Assembly (NCBI GenBank): GCA_010015745.1
Contig: ML978285.1
Span: forward strand, 19,460 to 83,459
Source of the DNA: Setomelanomma holmii
Taxonomy: Eukaryota > Ascomycota > Dothideomycetes > Pleosporales > Phaeosphaeriaceae
Length of the DNA: 64,000 nucleotides
Reading direction: 5' to 3'
Shown here: positions 1 to 11,730 of the stretch, piece after piece
Layout of the letters: each line of letters starts with the position of its first letter
Position numbering within the stretch: position 1 is the first letter of the stretch
Program-made: the position numbers and the translations under genes
Notes under the pieces: model-generated
Seen by the model: the letters and a program-made list of their open reading frames with translations, nothing else
Databases searched by the model: none
Told to the model about the DNA's origin: nothing

Positions 1-76
1 CTGAGTCTGCTGCAAGTAGTGGTATCATGGTATCATTCCCGCGCTCACTGAAGCGGCTTAAATACGCTCATCACAG

Positions 77-938
77 CTAGCTCTTCTCCTCTGCCTCCTT
101 CTCCTTAATCACAGCATCTTTCTTCGCCGGCCTCTCGCCAAAGATATCGCTGCCCACCCTAACCTCATCACTCCCCATAACAATCGCGCCCTCGAAGTCC
201 GCGCTCATGCCCATACTCAGCTCCAGCTTGCCCTCTTCCCACCCCAGCTCCTTCGCTACCTTATCCCTCGTCTCCCTCAGCGTAACAAAGTCCTCATTCT
301 CATTCGCCGGCGTCGTCTTTTTACTCCTCGCAATCGCGCCAATCGTCATTAGACCCAGCAGCTGCAAATTTGGACATTTCTCAATGATGTGCCGACATAA
401 TGAGAGCGTATTTGAAGGCTCGACGCCTGATTTTGACTCCTCGCCGCTTGTGTTGACTTGTACCATGACTCTCAACTTCTCTACACTGCTATCTTTCTCG
501 AGAAGTGCTTTCCGCCCTTTCTCTAGCTCGTTTGTCTTCTTCTCGCTATCCACGCTGCTCACACACCATAGGTTTGGTATTTGTTCTGCAAGTTGCTTGC
601 ATTTATTCGATTGCAGACCGCCGATCATGTGCCATCGTATCGAGCGCGGGAGGATCTTGGACTTCTCGAGGAGTTCTTGCACGTAGTTCTCGCCGAAGTG
701 TGTATGTAGAGGGTTTGGCGGTTGGTGTAGAGCGAGGATATCGTTCGCGGGCTTGAGCTTCGAGACTGCGATGAGGCGGACCTGCGTGTGTCAGTATTGG
801 CGATGTTGACGCGTAGTGCAGCGCGATGCTCACATTTCTGTTGTTCTTGTTGGCAGCCTTGATGCGCGACGTTATGCTTGCGAGGTTCTCGGTAAGCTGC
901 TTCGCGCGTTGGGCATTTATTTGCATGTCTTCGGCCAT
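77..938 (-). CDS. PLP homeostasis protein, YggS/PROSC (YBL036C) family
   Basis: Two exons (938-834, 781-77) joined over a 52-nt GTGAGC...CAG intron give 269 aa. Members of this family bind pyridoxal 5'-phosphate without known catalysis and buffer free PLP in cytosol or mitochondria. The PLP lysine is Lys43 in the VSKLKP motif, which lies just after the junction, so the splice is needed to restore it. Further family signatures are HFGENYVQEL, WHMIGGLQSNK, LMTIGA and the C-terminal LSMGMSADFEGAI followed by VRVGSDIFG. The C-terminus carries a Lys/Glu-rich tail. The start codon is the only ATG before the first helix. It is oriented in tandem with the hydrolase gene upstream. The family call is firm; the in vivo role is inferred from homologues. 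Confidence 0.93.
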
Positions 939-1440
939 TGTCTATGTTGGCGTAACGTGTCGCACAGGCAGAAAGTTTGGCGTAGACGTCACTAGGCACG
1001 GGGGTAAGAAGGTTATTTCCGTCTGCGGTCTCAAATCTGATCACTTCACCACGACACAATTCTGCAACTGAACTATGATCATGCATGTTCAATTTGAATC
1101 AAGGTGTTGGGTTGTTGGCGCTATCATTCCGCCTTGTTCTTTCCCCTACGATCCACCGGCCTTCGCTGAAATGAGACTTCAGCACCCATCGAATTGCACT
1201 CCCTTCCCGATCTCGAGCTCATGACCAACAACGAGTGCGACAGCCTTGAATGTGGAGCCAAAGTTCGAGTACTTGCACTGCGCGTCATTTTCCTCATTCT
1301 TCCCAGCAGACTGCGCATGATTTTCTTGCTCCTGTCTGTGGCTGTTCGCGTCGACATTGTCGATACATCGACAGTCTGATTCTGATACAGAACATAACAT
1401 CAGCATGACCCAAGGCCGCAAACAAGTATGTCGGAGATTT
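939..1440. other. intergenic, no gene seen
   Basis: Spacer between the 3' end of the hydrolase gene and the start of the YggS gene, both on the minus strand. It should hold the YggS promoter and the hydrolase terminator. Short open frames here have no recognisable motifs and overlap on both strands. Confidence 0.5.
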
Positions 1441-2691
1441 TCAAACCTCTTCGGGCATTGGACAAGCGTCCCTGACTCTTTTGAACCACTTCTCGCTCGC
1501 GCCGAAAGCTGGATCCATGAGGAAGTTGTGATCAGTGCCCTTGGCAACCTCGCTCCTGTACTCGTAGTTCTTATGAGAGAACTCTTGCACCATATCGGCA
1601 GAGGCTCTGCGACCACTGGATGACGAAGAGCGTCCTGGAAGCCAACAGTCGTCAAACCACTGTCTTCCCCTCTCCCCGACCATGTCATCGGATTCTGCAT
1701 GGAAAGTGTCGATAGTCCATGTTCTGTTGCATCCGTTCAGTCGAACGTCCTGATCGATGATCTTCGACAAGAGCGGTACGGCATAGTTAATGTCCGACCA
1801 GAGTATGCTCGGTGAACACCATGGCACGGAGCGGGGCTTCTTCATGAATAGCTGAGCGTCGGCGGAGATGCCATCCATGGACTCCGCAAAGAGGAACTTA
1901 GTGATGTATTTCCGGAGCTCATCTACCACTGCAGGGTCATCGAGCGCAGGGCCATTATAGGTGTCGAGAGATAGTATTGAGGGAGCCCGCGAACGCATTG
2001 TCGTGGGCGTGAGCGGGACTGGAGCAGGTGCCGATCGCCACGAGCCTTTGACGCCCTGAACAAGCATGCCGCTCAAACCTACCAAAGGCACAACATTCTC
2101 GTTGACAAACTTCGCAATTGGTGCAAACTTGCCGATCATGGGAGCTGGAAGCATGGAGGTTGCTCGCATCTGCGTCACTTTCGAGTGCGAAGGGTGGACC
2201 CAAGGTGCGAAGAAGCATATATAGGGATGATCTGGATGTAGGAGATGAGGGTACATCAACATGATGTTGAGGACGTAGATGTCGCCTCCACTGTGACTGG
2301 CGAGCGATATGTGAGGAATGCCGAGATGTTGCAAGAGACCAGGAATCATTTCTACGACAATCAGCAATGATAATACTTACTGAGTCATCGTCCACGGACC
2401 TAGGAATATTTGCATCCGCTTTTCGAGGTCGACCGGGTCGCTGCCTCCGTTGCCCGGGCGATCCACGTGGATGAATCTGACATTGTGCGCGTTTGCCAGC
2501 TGATCCAGGGGTGCGTAGCAGAAGCGTGTTCCCATAAGGGCGCCACAGAAGAAGACGACTGCATTGCTCTCTAGATCCCCAAAGTCGGCATATGAGAAAC
2601 GATGAGGCTTGTCCCGATCTGTTTCTGCATTTGGTGGGAGAGTGTAAGTCCTGTGAAAGCGCCGATCGGAGAGGAACTCCAGGACACCCAT
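1441..2691 (-). CDS. alpha/beta hydrolase fold protein
   Basis: Two exons (2691-2400, 2351-1441) encode 400 aa. The 48-nt intron was placed so the product reads MQIFLEMIPGLLQHLGI, as in this fungal family; the unspliced frame stops soon after. Features of the fold are VVFFCGALMGTRFCY (oxyanion strand-turn), the HVDRPGNGGSD loop, the nucleophile elbow LASHSGG (Ser), a cap region, and a late GTDHNF motif supplying a candidate catalytic His. There is no signal peptide, so it is probably cytosolic. The substrate cannot be told from sequence. The chosen ATG starts at MGVLEF; an in-frame upstream ATG would add 41 hydrophobic, low-quality residues and was not used. Divergent from the aldose epimerase gene. 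Confidence 0.82.
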
Positions 2692-3481
2692 TCTACGATC
2701 AAGTGACGCGAGAGTATGGGCGGTAGGAATTGCGATCCTGAAGCTGAGTGTGGATGTGTGGACTAGGAACTGGGAACAAAAAGAGAAGCTGGGACACGTG
2801 AGCTGATATTTCAAGATTATGAGGGCAAGAAGGAGACGGCAGCTGCGTTGAGCCGACAGGAAAGTACGAATCAGGCCTTCGGCCTCGACAAATGCAGCGA
2901 TCCCGACATTGGGATATCCTCAACATGAAGAATGACCTCTCTGTCAAGCGATATGTGAAATGCGATCTCTATGCGCCCTCATAGGGATATCCCTCAAGCA
3001 TTGCGTCCATGCATGTGATGAGAGCAAGACTGAGAAAGATGCAAGTACAGAGGAAAGAGGTGCGACCATTTCCGAACTAGGATGCCCCGCAAGGCTGAAG
3101 CGAGTCTCCCAACCTCCTTCTTCGCGCCTCGTGTTGGCAGCAACAGCCAAAGTAAACCATCACCAAAATGCGAAAATGTGCTCAATGCTCTACTTCAGCT
3201 AGAGAAGCAGTCGCAGCGTTACACATCCCCTCTCGATTCTCCGGGGTAAATTTCAGACAGATTGCAATAGATGGCCAAGACCTTGTTTAACCCAGGGAAA
3301 TACCCATGGCGATGCGTAGATGGATACAACGTGCTTTCTTCGTAGATTGAAAGTGGTTTCTGACATGCCGACAGTCAGTTGGGCTTACTGCCGTATAAAG
3401 ATGTAGGTGCCGCGACGAAGAGTTTTACGTGGAGGTTTGTCTCGTCTCTGGTCTCTGCCTCTAGCAATTGCGACAATCATC
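2692..3481. promoter_or_regulatory. divergent intergenic region, hydrolase / aldose epimerase
   Basis: Space between two divergently transcribed genes, so it must hold both promoters. No TATA box or operator could be assigned with confidence, and no coding signal was seen. Role inferred from position only. Confidence 0.4.
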
Positions 3482-4767
3482 ATGAGGTTCACCTTAGCTG
3501 CTTTCGTGGCGTCAGTAGTCGGCACTGCGCTTGCACATCCAGGTTTTCCTCATCCGGACACACAGGGTCGCTACACGCTTGAAGCCGAGGGCATCAAGGC
3601 TCAGTTCATTCCCTACGCAGCGACACTGACCAACCTGTGGGTCAAGGGCAAGTGACGCATCACGTAAGAATGTGCTGGTGCTGATCTCGTTCAGATAAGA
3701 ACGGCGTGCAACGCGACATTGTCCTCGGCTACGAAAACACCTCGTTCTATCGTAAGCCATAAGCCACTGCTAATTTGAACGAGCTGACAACACGAAGCCA
3801 TCGACCCTGGACATCCAGTGTATAACGCCATTCCTGGACGATATGTGAATCGCATTGGCAATGGCCAGTACGCGATCGACAATGTGACATACCACACAGA
3901 AAAGAACGACGGTCCGAATACGCTTCATAGCGGAACGAACAACTGGTCGTTCAGGAACTGGAACATCTCCAAGGCTACCAATTCGTCCATAACATTTTCC
4001 ATCTACGATGCTTCGAACTCGTCGTTGGGCATGATTGGCGGAGTCACTGCCAGCGTCACATACTCTGTCTCGAAGAACAAGTGGAGCATCGTCATGGACG
4101 CCATCTCAAACGACCAGAAGACGCCTATCATGTTGACTCAGCACACCTACTTTCAGCTCGATGCTTTTGCTCGCCCCAACAACCGCACCATCTGGAACCA
4201 TACACTTTACATGCCGGAAGCCAAGCGAGTAATGGAGACTGACGGCAACGCACTTCCCACGGGTGTCATCGCGAATGTCTCGAAGGGTGGCATCTCCGAT
4301 TTTTGGTCTGCACCGCACCAACTTGGGTTCGCATCAGGAAACGCGGGCTTCGAGAACAACTGCGGCAACGGATGCCATGGATATAACGGCAACTGGGCGT
4401 TCAACAACAAACGTGACAAGAAAGCTACTGCCCTTACACTGTCCAGTGAGTGGAGTGGTATCAAGGCCGATCTGGTGACAGATCAGGATGCTGTTGTGTT
4501 GTATACTTGTAATTGGAACGACGGTAAGACGGAGTTCAAGGGCACCCAAGGTGTCGCCGGACAGGACAAGTTCATTCCCAGGGACGGTTGTATCGCTATC
4601 GAGGCCCAGGATTATGTTGATGGTATCAATCAGTGAGTGATCAATACCTTGGACCGAGTTCAACTAACGGCATCGACAGTCCCGAGTGGGGTCGCCTGGG
4701 TAAGCAGATCTTCGACAAAGGACAAAAGTACCATTGGGAGTCGTCGTGGAGCTTTGGGACAATCTAA
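3482..4767 (+). CDS. secreted aldose 1-epimerase (galactose mutarotase-like)
   Basis: Four exons (3482-3647, 3695-3751, 3798-4632, 4680-4767) give 381 aa. The enzyme class interconverts alpha and beta anomers of aldoses. Residues 1-18 form a signal peptide ending in ALA, so the protein is probably secreted. Family motifs in order: AQFIPYAATLTNLWVKD, KNGVQRDIVLGY, GRYVNRIGNGQYAID (sugar-binding Arg), LTQHTYFQLDA (catalytic His), and near the end EAQDYVDGINHPEWG with the candidate catalytic Glu. Intron 1 starts with GC, not GT: only the GC donor at 3648 keeps the frame and gives VKDKNGV. All other introns are 46-47 nt GT-AG. Substrate preference is unknown; secretion suggests extracellular sugar use. 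Confidence 0.88.
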
Positions 4768-5693
4768 GGAGAGAATGTTGGGAGTCCATGAGATGTGTAA
4801 CTCAAGCTAAAAGTAAAAGCGGCTGTTAGTGTCGAAAAGCAGGTTGTTGCACAATGAAGGAAGAGCTTCCAAGGCCTCAATCTGGAGCCCCGCGTCAAAG
4901 TGGGGTTCACGTCGCCCAACTTGCTGCTTGCGCACTCTCACTGTCACACTAGAGGAAACAAGGCGTGATGTCATTCATTCAGAAGAGGTCATGATGAAAT
5001 GCGAATTGGGCTTTGCACGACTGGGTGATAGCCAGACTTGCCTTGTTCCTGATATCGGCCTGGTGGCTCACAGCCAAGAAGCACAAGCTATCGGTACCTA
5101 AGTGTAGCTGCATCACAAAGACGCCAGCGCCTGATTGTCTTGGATTTTGATGCTCCACAATTACTATTCAGCCGTCGCCAGCTGGTAAATGCTAAGCTGA
5201 CATGTGAGGACAGTCGCGCTGCCTCCTCATCCCCGCTATTCGGCCCTAAGCTCCCTAACGGTGCGCAAGTCGTTTGCGATCGACGCATTGCCGCCAAGCG
5301 CAAGACATCATCCAACGCTCACGTCCTCAACACCAGCAGCTATCTCTTCGCTGTGCTCGTGGTTGCTCTTCCCCTACGCGTGACTTCCCGTATCTCTCCC
5401 TCCCCACCCACAGCCGCCAATAGGGGGCCATCGCTTCTCTCGTCCTCGGCAGCAGACGGTCAGGTTTCGCAGGCTGCCATAACATGCTGCCCTTGTGACA
5501 CCTGCCATCTCCCACACGCCCACCTCAACACCATCCACTCGCTAATCTCCCGCGATAACGGGCATACCCCAGCCCGCACGGACCTAGGCACTTTGCCGGA
5601 GACCATTTGGGCTCCGAAGGCATACATCATAGCTAGCCCGGCGCGTCCCGCTGCCGCATCTTTCTTCCACTCTCCTTATCATTCACATCCACC
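4768..5693. promoter_or_regulatory. intergenic and probable 5' leader of the Sip5-like gene
   Basis: From about 5370 to 5690 the plus strand is rich in C and T (for example ctccctccccaccc), typical of fungal promoters and leaders next to a start site. The long open frame across 5140-5868 is compositional and runs over the Sip5 start in another frame. Confidence 0.4.
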
Positions 5694-8300
5694 ATGGGTA
5701 ACAGTCAGGGAAAGGAATTGCAACCTTCGTCGAGAGGCCATACGCGGCGCCCAAGCGCCCAGGCCGCGGCCTCGCCCACTACCGCCGGACCTAGCGGCGC
5801 GACTCACGAGCGATCAGGGAGCGGCGTGTACAGCTCGCGGAATGGCAGAGGGAGCACTTCTTTCCTAGGCATTGGGAACAGCTCAGAACCCCGCGACCCC
5901 GCGCTGGAGCCGCGTCGCGAGACCAAGGCGGAGCGGGAAGCGCGGAAACTCGAGAAGGAGCGCGTGTTGAGGGCACAAGAGCGCGAACGGAGTATACGCG
6001 AAGAGGGTGTCGATGGGGGGTTCTTGGTCACGCTGGGCGTTTATACTGGGCCAGAAGACTTCAGCAAGCCGACTGTGCGGCAACTGCAGGTATGTTTCGC
6101 TGTACGTCGATGCGGCGAAGAGTCTCACACGTGCTAGATCGAGCGACGGTTGGCGCCTTTCTGGAAGGGCCTCGATGACCACGAAGATACATGGACCGAA
6201 CACCAGCTCGTGGCCGTGGTCAATGGCCGTCCACTGTCTGCGCCAGACGAGATCCCTCCAGAAGAGCCACCTCGCACCAACAACCACCTAAGCCCGGCAT
6301 GGGGTCCTCGCAGCTCCGAACCGAACCTCAACAACTTCACCGTGCCCATTGGGTCACGCAGCTTGTCCCAAAACTCGGACCGTTCCAGCAATCTGTCACC
6401 GTCGCATCCCGCCTTCTCGCTCCCATCTCCTACCTCGCCAATTGCTTCCAATACCTCCTCATCTCCCTTCTTTCGGGGACGCGCGAAGACGCTGGCATCG
6501 CTAGCTACAGGCTCACGAAACGCATCACAAACAGATATGGCTCCACAGGAGCTGAGCTTGCCGAAAGATCCGTACGTAAACGGTCAGCGAGTGGAAGCAT
6601 TCCTTTATAAGAATGCAATGGAGTGTCCCATCTGCTTCATGTACTATCCCCCGTACCTCAATAAGACGCGCTGTTGCGATCAGCCCATATGCTCTGAATG
6701 CTTCGTGCAAATCAAGAGGCCAGATCCACATCCACCAGAACATCACGGCGATGCAGAGAATCCACCAACTGAGCTACAAGACGAGATACAGTTAGTATCA
6801 GAGCCAGCAGCATGTCCATTCTGTGTGCAGCCTGAATTTGGAGTCACCTACGAAGCTCCACCTTTTCGGCGAGGTCTGATTTACAACCAGCAAGGACAGA
6901 ATTCGCTGGGCAGCGCCGCTTCGGCCATGTCATCGACTTCATCCCTAAATTCCCCTGGTCTAGCTTCACCAGGTCGACGGAGAGCTACTTCACTCGCCGT
7001 CACGGATAAGACCGTCATCACCACTGATATGGTCAGGCCCGACTGGGCGAAGAAATTATCTGATGCAAAGGCGCATGCCCTGAGGAGAGCTGCAGCTGCT
7101 ACTGCACTACACAATGCGGCTTATATGATGGGCAACATTCAGCAGCATGAGAGTCGATTTGCCTTGGGTCGCCGAAGAAGAACCATGTTCGGTAGTGATA
7201 GCGCAGGGAGCAGCGGCCAAGGCACGCCTCGACGAGATCGCGATGGCCAGACTGGTGAAGCCAATAACGACCTATTCCCGGGTCGCGGGAGCTCCCGTCG
7301 TGGCAACAGAATCGACGACCTGGAGGAACTCATGATGATGGAAGCTATTCGCCTTAGTCTGGCTGCTGAAGAGGAACGGAAGAGGAGGGAAGAGAGGGAG
7401 GCCGCGAAAGAGGCGAAGAAAGACACCAAGAAAAAAGCGAAAGAGCTTAAGAAAGTGGCCAAGGCTCAGAGTCGCATTGGGAGCGGCTTCCATCCCATTG
7501 AGCTTGATGAAGATGCGGCCGCCGGTAGTTCCTCCGCAGCAGGCAAGGGCAAAGAGGTCGACCGAGCTGGTGGGACTGTTGGTTTCAACCCTATGAGCGA
7601 GCCCACGTCCCCTATCAACACTCCTTCGCTAAAGGACGATCCGCAGAAACATCTCGAGACCAGTCGTGCCCAAATACAGCGAGACGCACCGACTTCCGGA
7701 AATCTTGCGCCATTCGACCCAAGCAACGAACCATCGCATCGCTCTGCATTGCGCAACCTCTCGAATGCCTCTTCCAGCGCATCTTCATTTGCGGAGTCCT
7801 ATGACAATTCGCTTCGTCATGGTGAGCAGAACAACAATGCAACCGGGTTATCGTTCGAACCAAGCCCCAATGCGTCCGGTGTGAGCTTGGGTCAGAACGA
7901 TACGCCGCCGCAAGGCACACCTAGCACCGAGCCGATGTTCAACTTTCAGAGCCTTGCCGAAGCGATCACGCATGAAGAGGAAAGCAAACAGGAGGGAAAG
8001 CCGCAATATATCGAGGATGTTGCAGGCGCCAATAGCAATATTTCCAGGGAATCATCGAACGGGATACACGATGCTTCTCCTACCGCTACGAACAGGGCGG
8101 ACCTCGAGAACAGCACCTTGACGATCAAGCCGACACGAACTGGGCCATCTACAAGCCAAGCCCCTACTACCGACCGCTCAGAAGACGAGATCGAGTCTTT
8201 GCCCAGAATCGAAGTCGTAGATGACCACACGCATATGGACCAGAAACACATCGGGGACATCAGTATGACAGACGTGATACGACACCAGGCTACTCAATAA
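5694..8300 (+). CDS. Sip5-like zinc-finger (RING-type) protein
   Basis: Two exons (5694-6089, 6138-8300; 48-nt intron) encode 852 aa. The family is named for yeast Sip5, which interacts with the Snf1 kinase, and many fungal members are annotated as RING-like ubiquitin ligases. The N-terminus MGNSQGK is a good N-myristoylation signal, suggesting membrane attachment. A basic/acidic helix (residues about 80-105) precedes the conserved block TVRQLQIERRLAPFWKG, which crosses the splice junction. The Cys-rich domain lies at about residues 290-365: CPICFMYYPPYLNKTRCC, ICSECF, then ACPFC. A long charged helix (about 530-575, EERKRREEREAAKEAKK) and Ser-rich disordered tail follow. Ligase activity is inferred from the finger only. 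Confidence 0.85.
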
Positions 8301-9037
8301 TCCTTTCTTCAACCACCAAATCGACCATTTTTCAAATTTCTTAGAGCATCCATGCATTCAACCGGCGTTCATTGGGCGGAGAGTAGTGGCGACTTGGTGC
8401 GGCGGAATTCTCCTTGTGGTGACAGGCATAGCATACACTCATTCTCTTCCCTGGCGTATTTTGGTTTTCTTGGAAACGTGCCCCAAGCGCAGAGGCAGGG
8501 CCTTTGTAATTGGCTGAGTCGCACGGTGCCTCGAATTGGAAATGGGAGACAAAAGGGCAAACAGATTGAAAATAGCACTCAGAGTGTGGCTCAATAATAC
8601 AAAAACTTTTCATGATCACAAAAAATGCAAGGCGCAATTATTCAGTTACACTCACATAATATGTCGTTGCACTGAATATTCACTTATAACGATTTCCAGT
8701 CCTGGACTCTATTCTGCCCACTCCAGCTCTTTTTGAGGTAACGCGCGAGAACTCTGCATTCTGTCTTACAGTTGCACTTCTTTATCCATAAAGATATTGA
8801 GGTTCCCCATGGCCAAGTAGCGACAAACTCGAATCTGGTTCGTGGTTTGCATACTCCAAGACGTCCTTGCAGTGATGGTAAAAGATAGTGTGAGACCAGT
8901 TCGGCGAATCAGATTGCAGCTCAACTAGCTCCACATAGGAAGCTCTTTCCGTGTCTGACCACAATCATGATATAGAAACGTTCCAATACACCCGACTGAC
9001 CTCTTCCTGTATTCCCTTTCATCATCGCTCTCCCATC
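8301..9037. other. intergenic, no gene seen
   Basis: 3' region of the Sip5-like gene and promoter of the nitrilase-family gene. No open frame with recognisable protein features. Confidence 0.5.
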
Positions 9038-10299
9038 ATGGCACCCATCGTCAAAGTCGCAGTCATCCAGTTGTATCCCAAGGTGACGTCACGCATCGCG
9101 ATAGCGATCCGTCACACTAACCTCGGCAGCCCATGCAATTGGAGCACAACTTCAAAAAGGCAGCAAACTTCATCCGCTCAGCAGCTGCACAAGGCGCAGA
9201 GCTCGCTGTGCTCCCAGAGTACCATCTGACGAATTGGCAACCCAAGGATCCGGGCTTCGTGGGGTTGTGCGATCAGTGGGAAGAATATCTTAGGAAGTAT
9301 AGGGATCTTGCTAAAGAGTGTGGGATATGTGCGTGCTCAACTTTGCCATACATATCAAAAGTGAACTCAGTTGAGTTCAAGTGAGACAAAAGGGACCACT
9401 AGCTAATCGTACTTTCACAGGCATCGTCCCAGGCACAATCGTTGAATCCCACCGCGACGCCACGAACGAAGCCGACAAACTCCTCAACGTATGCTACTTT
9501 ATCGACCACGAAGGCAACATTGCAGGGAAGTATGTCAAGAAGAACTTATGGTACGTATACATCCTACGCGTAACCCGAACTTCTCCATCTGAAACACCAT
9601 CACGTTGCCGTTCCAAACTCTATTTCTTCATGTCCAGTTCATGCAAGTACAAGGACTAATTCTGATTTGCATGCTGCAGGGGTCCTGAACGCGACCACTT
9701 GACTGGATCAGGAAGAGATGTGCACGAGGTGTTTGATACGCCGATTGGTAAGGTGGGAATGCTGATATGCTGGGATTTGGCGTTCCCGGAGGCGTTTAGG
9801 GAACTTATCGCAAACGGTGCGAAGATCATGTACGTTCGTGTGAGAACTGGCTCAAGGGCATGACCGCTGACAGTTTGTGAGAATCATCCCAACATTCTGG
9901 ACGCTGAACGATTGCAATGAGGCGGGATTGAAGCAAAATCCGTCGGCTGAAGCGCTATTCTTGGAAAGCATGCTCACGGCAAGGGCATTTGAGAATACCT
10001 GCGGTACGTATAAGCTTTATCAATGAGGTTTACTAGAGTCATGCTGATCGCTGCAAGCAATTGTCTTCGCCAACGCAGGCGGGCCCCCTGGGCGGGGTTA
10101 CGCGGGGTTGTCCCAGGTCACAGTTCCATTCGTGGGGGCGCTCAGCAAATTAGGTGGAATCGCAGAGGGCATGGCGGTAGTCGACATCGATATGCAGATA
10201 TTGGAAGATGCTGAGGATAACTACAAGGTCAGGAGTGACCTTGCAAGCGAGGGCTGGCACTACGATTACAGGCATTCGACGACGAAAGGGAGATTGTGA
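9038..10299 (+). CDS. carbon-nitrogen hydrolase (nitrilase superfamily)
   Basis: Six exons (9038-9082, 9130-9328, 9421-9550, 9680-9829, 9882-10003, 10058-10299) give 295 aa. The superfamily cleaves non-peptide C-N bonds with a Glu-Lys-Cys triad, visible here as Glu45 (VLPEYHL), Lys121 (KYVKKNLW) and Cys155 (LICWDLAFPE). Other family blocks are VAVIQLYPK, AKIIIIPTFW, TARAFENTCAIVFANAGG and the C-terminal WHYDYRHS. The intron before IIPTFW uses a TGAG acceptor and skips an earlier CAG, because only this keeps the frame. The stop codon overlaps a good donor (TTGTGAGT); splicing from 10295 to 10346 would give an alternative ending FEA with a stop at 10355. The substrate (amide, nitrile or carbamoyl compound) cannot be told. 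Confidence 0.87.
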
Positions 10300-10736
10300 G
10301 TGCACGCTCATTGGCGGGTGCAAGGACCGACACCAACCTACACAGTGAGGCTTGACTGCTAGATGGGATAGACTGGAGAGTCGATGCTGCAGCAAATACC
10401 ATTGAATGCGGAAAACTCAAAGATGATCCACAAGACAGCAACCGAAAGAGTTGAGTATGAATATGAAACAACGAGAGTTCACATCCTCCAAACCCGACGC
10501 CACAATATCGGAAACAAAGTTTACAAGGTATACCCAGTTGCGCCACAACTTTATCTCAAGAACGCCGACGTCAGCTATCATGCTCCCTTCACCATCATCC
10601 ACGCAAATTCACTCCGCTGTGACAACAGTGCTGCATGTCCTCGTGATGATGTCGAATGATATCGCGTGAATGCGCCTAGACTTCCCGTCCCCCTTAACAA
10701 TCCAGTCTCAACACCAGCCGCCTCTTCACTGCAGCC
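10300..10736. other. convergent 3' region
   Basis: Lies between the 3' ends of the nitrilase-family and EthD genes, which converge. Includes the possible seventh nitrilase exon (10346-10355). No other coding signal seen. Confidence 0.45.
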
Positions 10737-11225
10737 CTAGCTACTAGGCTCGTTGCTATTCGTATCGCTGTCGGTATCGCTTCTGTTGGAGACGTCGCTC
10801 TTCTCGGTCACTGCAATGCCGTCTGGTCCAGTGCTCCATGTCTCGCCGACGACGACTGCTCTTGTCTTGCCCTTTTGCAAGAACTTGACTTCATCTTCGG
10901 CCAAGGATGCGGCGATCTCTTTTTCATATATCCTCTTGTAGAACTTTTGGAAGGCGTGTTCACTCGGAAACTTCATCTCGGCAATGCAGTCGCAATCGAG
11001 CCCATTCAAGTCACCACGCAGCGTAAGTGGAGGACGGTCTGGGTTGGCTGGCCCACCAAAGCCTTTTCTGTTGATGCGCGCAAAGTAGTGACGGTGGAAG
11101 GAGGTCGGCCACACGTCTTTCGTCAACGAGTATGCGAGTGGAATGTGCTTTGTCTCATAGTATTCTTGGAATTCCTCGAGTGTGAGACTGGGCTCGCGCG
11201 TGACGAATAGGACGACAGTATACAT
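10737..11225 (-). CDS. EthD-domain (dimeric alpha-beta barrel) protein
   Basis: Single exon, 162 aa. The first 110 residues match the EthD family: YTVVLFVTREPSLTLEEF, then YYETKHIPLAYSL with the conserved His, and the barrel strand CDCIAEMKFPSEHAFQKFY. The domain forms a ferredoxin-like dimer and is named for a bacterial ether-degradation protein; fungal members often sit in metabolic or polyketide clusters, but no cluster partner is evident here. The last 30 residues are Ser/Asp/Asn-rich and probably disordered. The gene converges on the nitrilase gene and is divergent from eIF3L. Exact function unknown. Confidence 0.8.
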   Translation of the reverse strand: MYTVVLFVTREPSLTLEEFQEYYETKHIPLAYSLTKDVWPTSFHRHYFARINRKGFGGPANPDRPPLTLRGDLNGLDCDCIAEMKFPSEHAFQKFYKRIYEKEIAASLAEDEVKFLQKGKTRAVVVGETWSTGPDGIAVTEKSDVSNRSDTDSDTNSNEPSS

Positions 11226-11730
11226 GATGAGCAGGCAAATGAGCGTTGGGCGTGGTGGAAGCGAAAGGCAAAAGAATGTGCAAGCGCTTTAGCGATGATG
11301 TAGGTTTCACAAGCACAGCAGTGGCATTTCCAGAAGCTCCACGGAAAGCCAGAGGCTTTAAGGGCTTGGAACAGCCGCAGGGCTGCTAGCATAGGAGATC
11401 AGGCCATGAAGCAATCTCACCAGTATTATGCACTAGGTCATGCCTCGTGGACGGTCCTCCGCTTAGACGGCACAGGCTCGACAAAGTTCTTTTAGGCGTG
11501 CGAGACGGACGAAGCCAAGGCTGAAGCTGGCGACTCAGTCAAACCTGGTCGTGGAGTACAGTTGGAGACATGGTGCCCTGCCCCTCTTCGATGATCCCTG
11601 TCGCACATGCCCGCTATCGATAAGGGCTTGGCGCACACCTGAGCGCCAAATTTCAGAAGGTGCGACGCGAGCGGGGGACTGTGATCGTTGTGACTGCACG
11701 CACACAAACGACTGCCCGAAGATCACCACC
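11226..11730. promoter_or_regulatory. divergent promoter region, EthD gene / eIF3L
   Basis: Spacer between two divergent start codons, therefore both promoters. No specific site recognised. Confidence 0.4.

Noticed and set aside
5140..5868. 242-codon frame before the Sip5-like gene
   Set aside because: C/T-rich leader composition and overlap with the Sip5 start; no motif.
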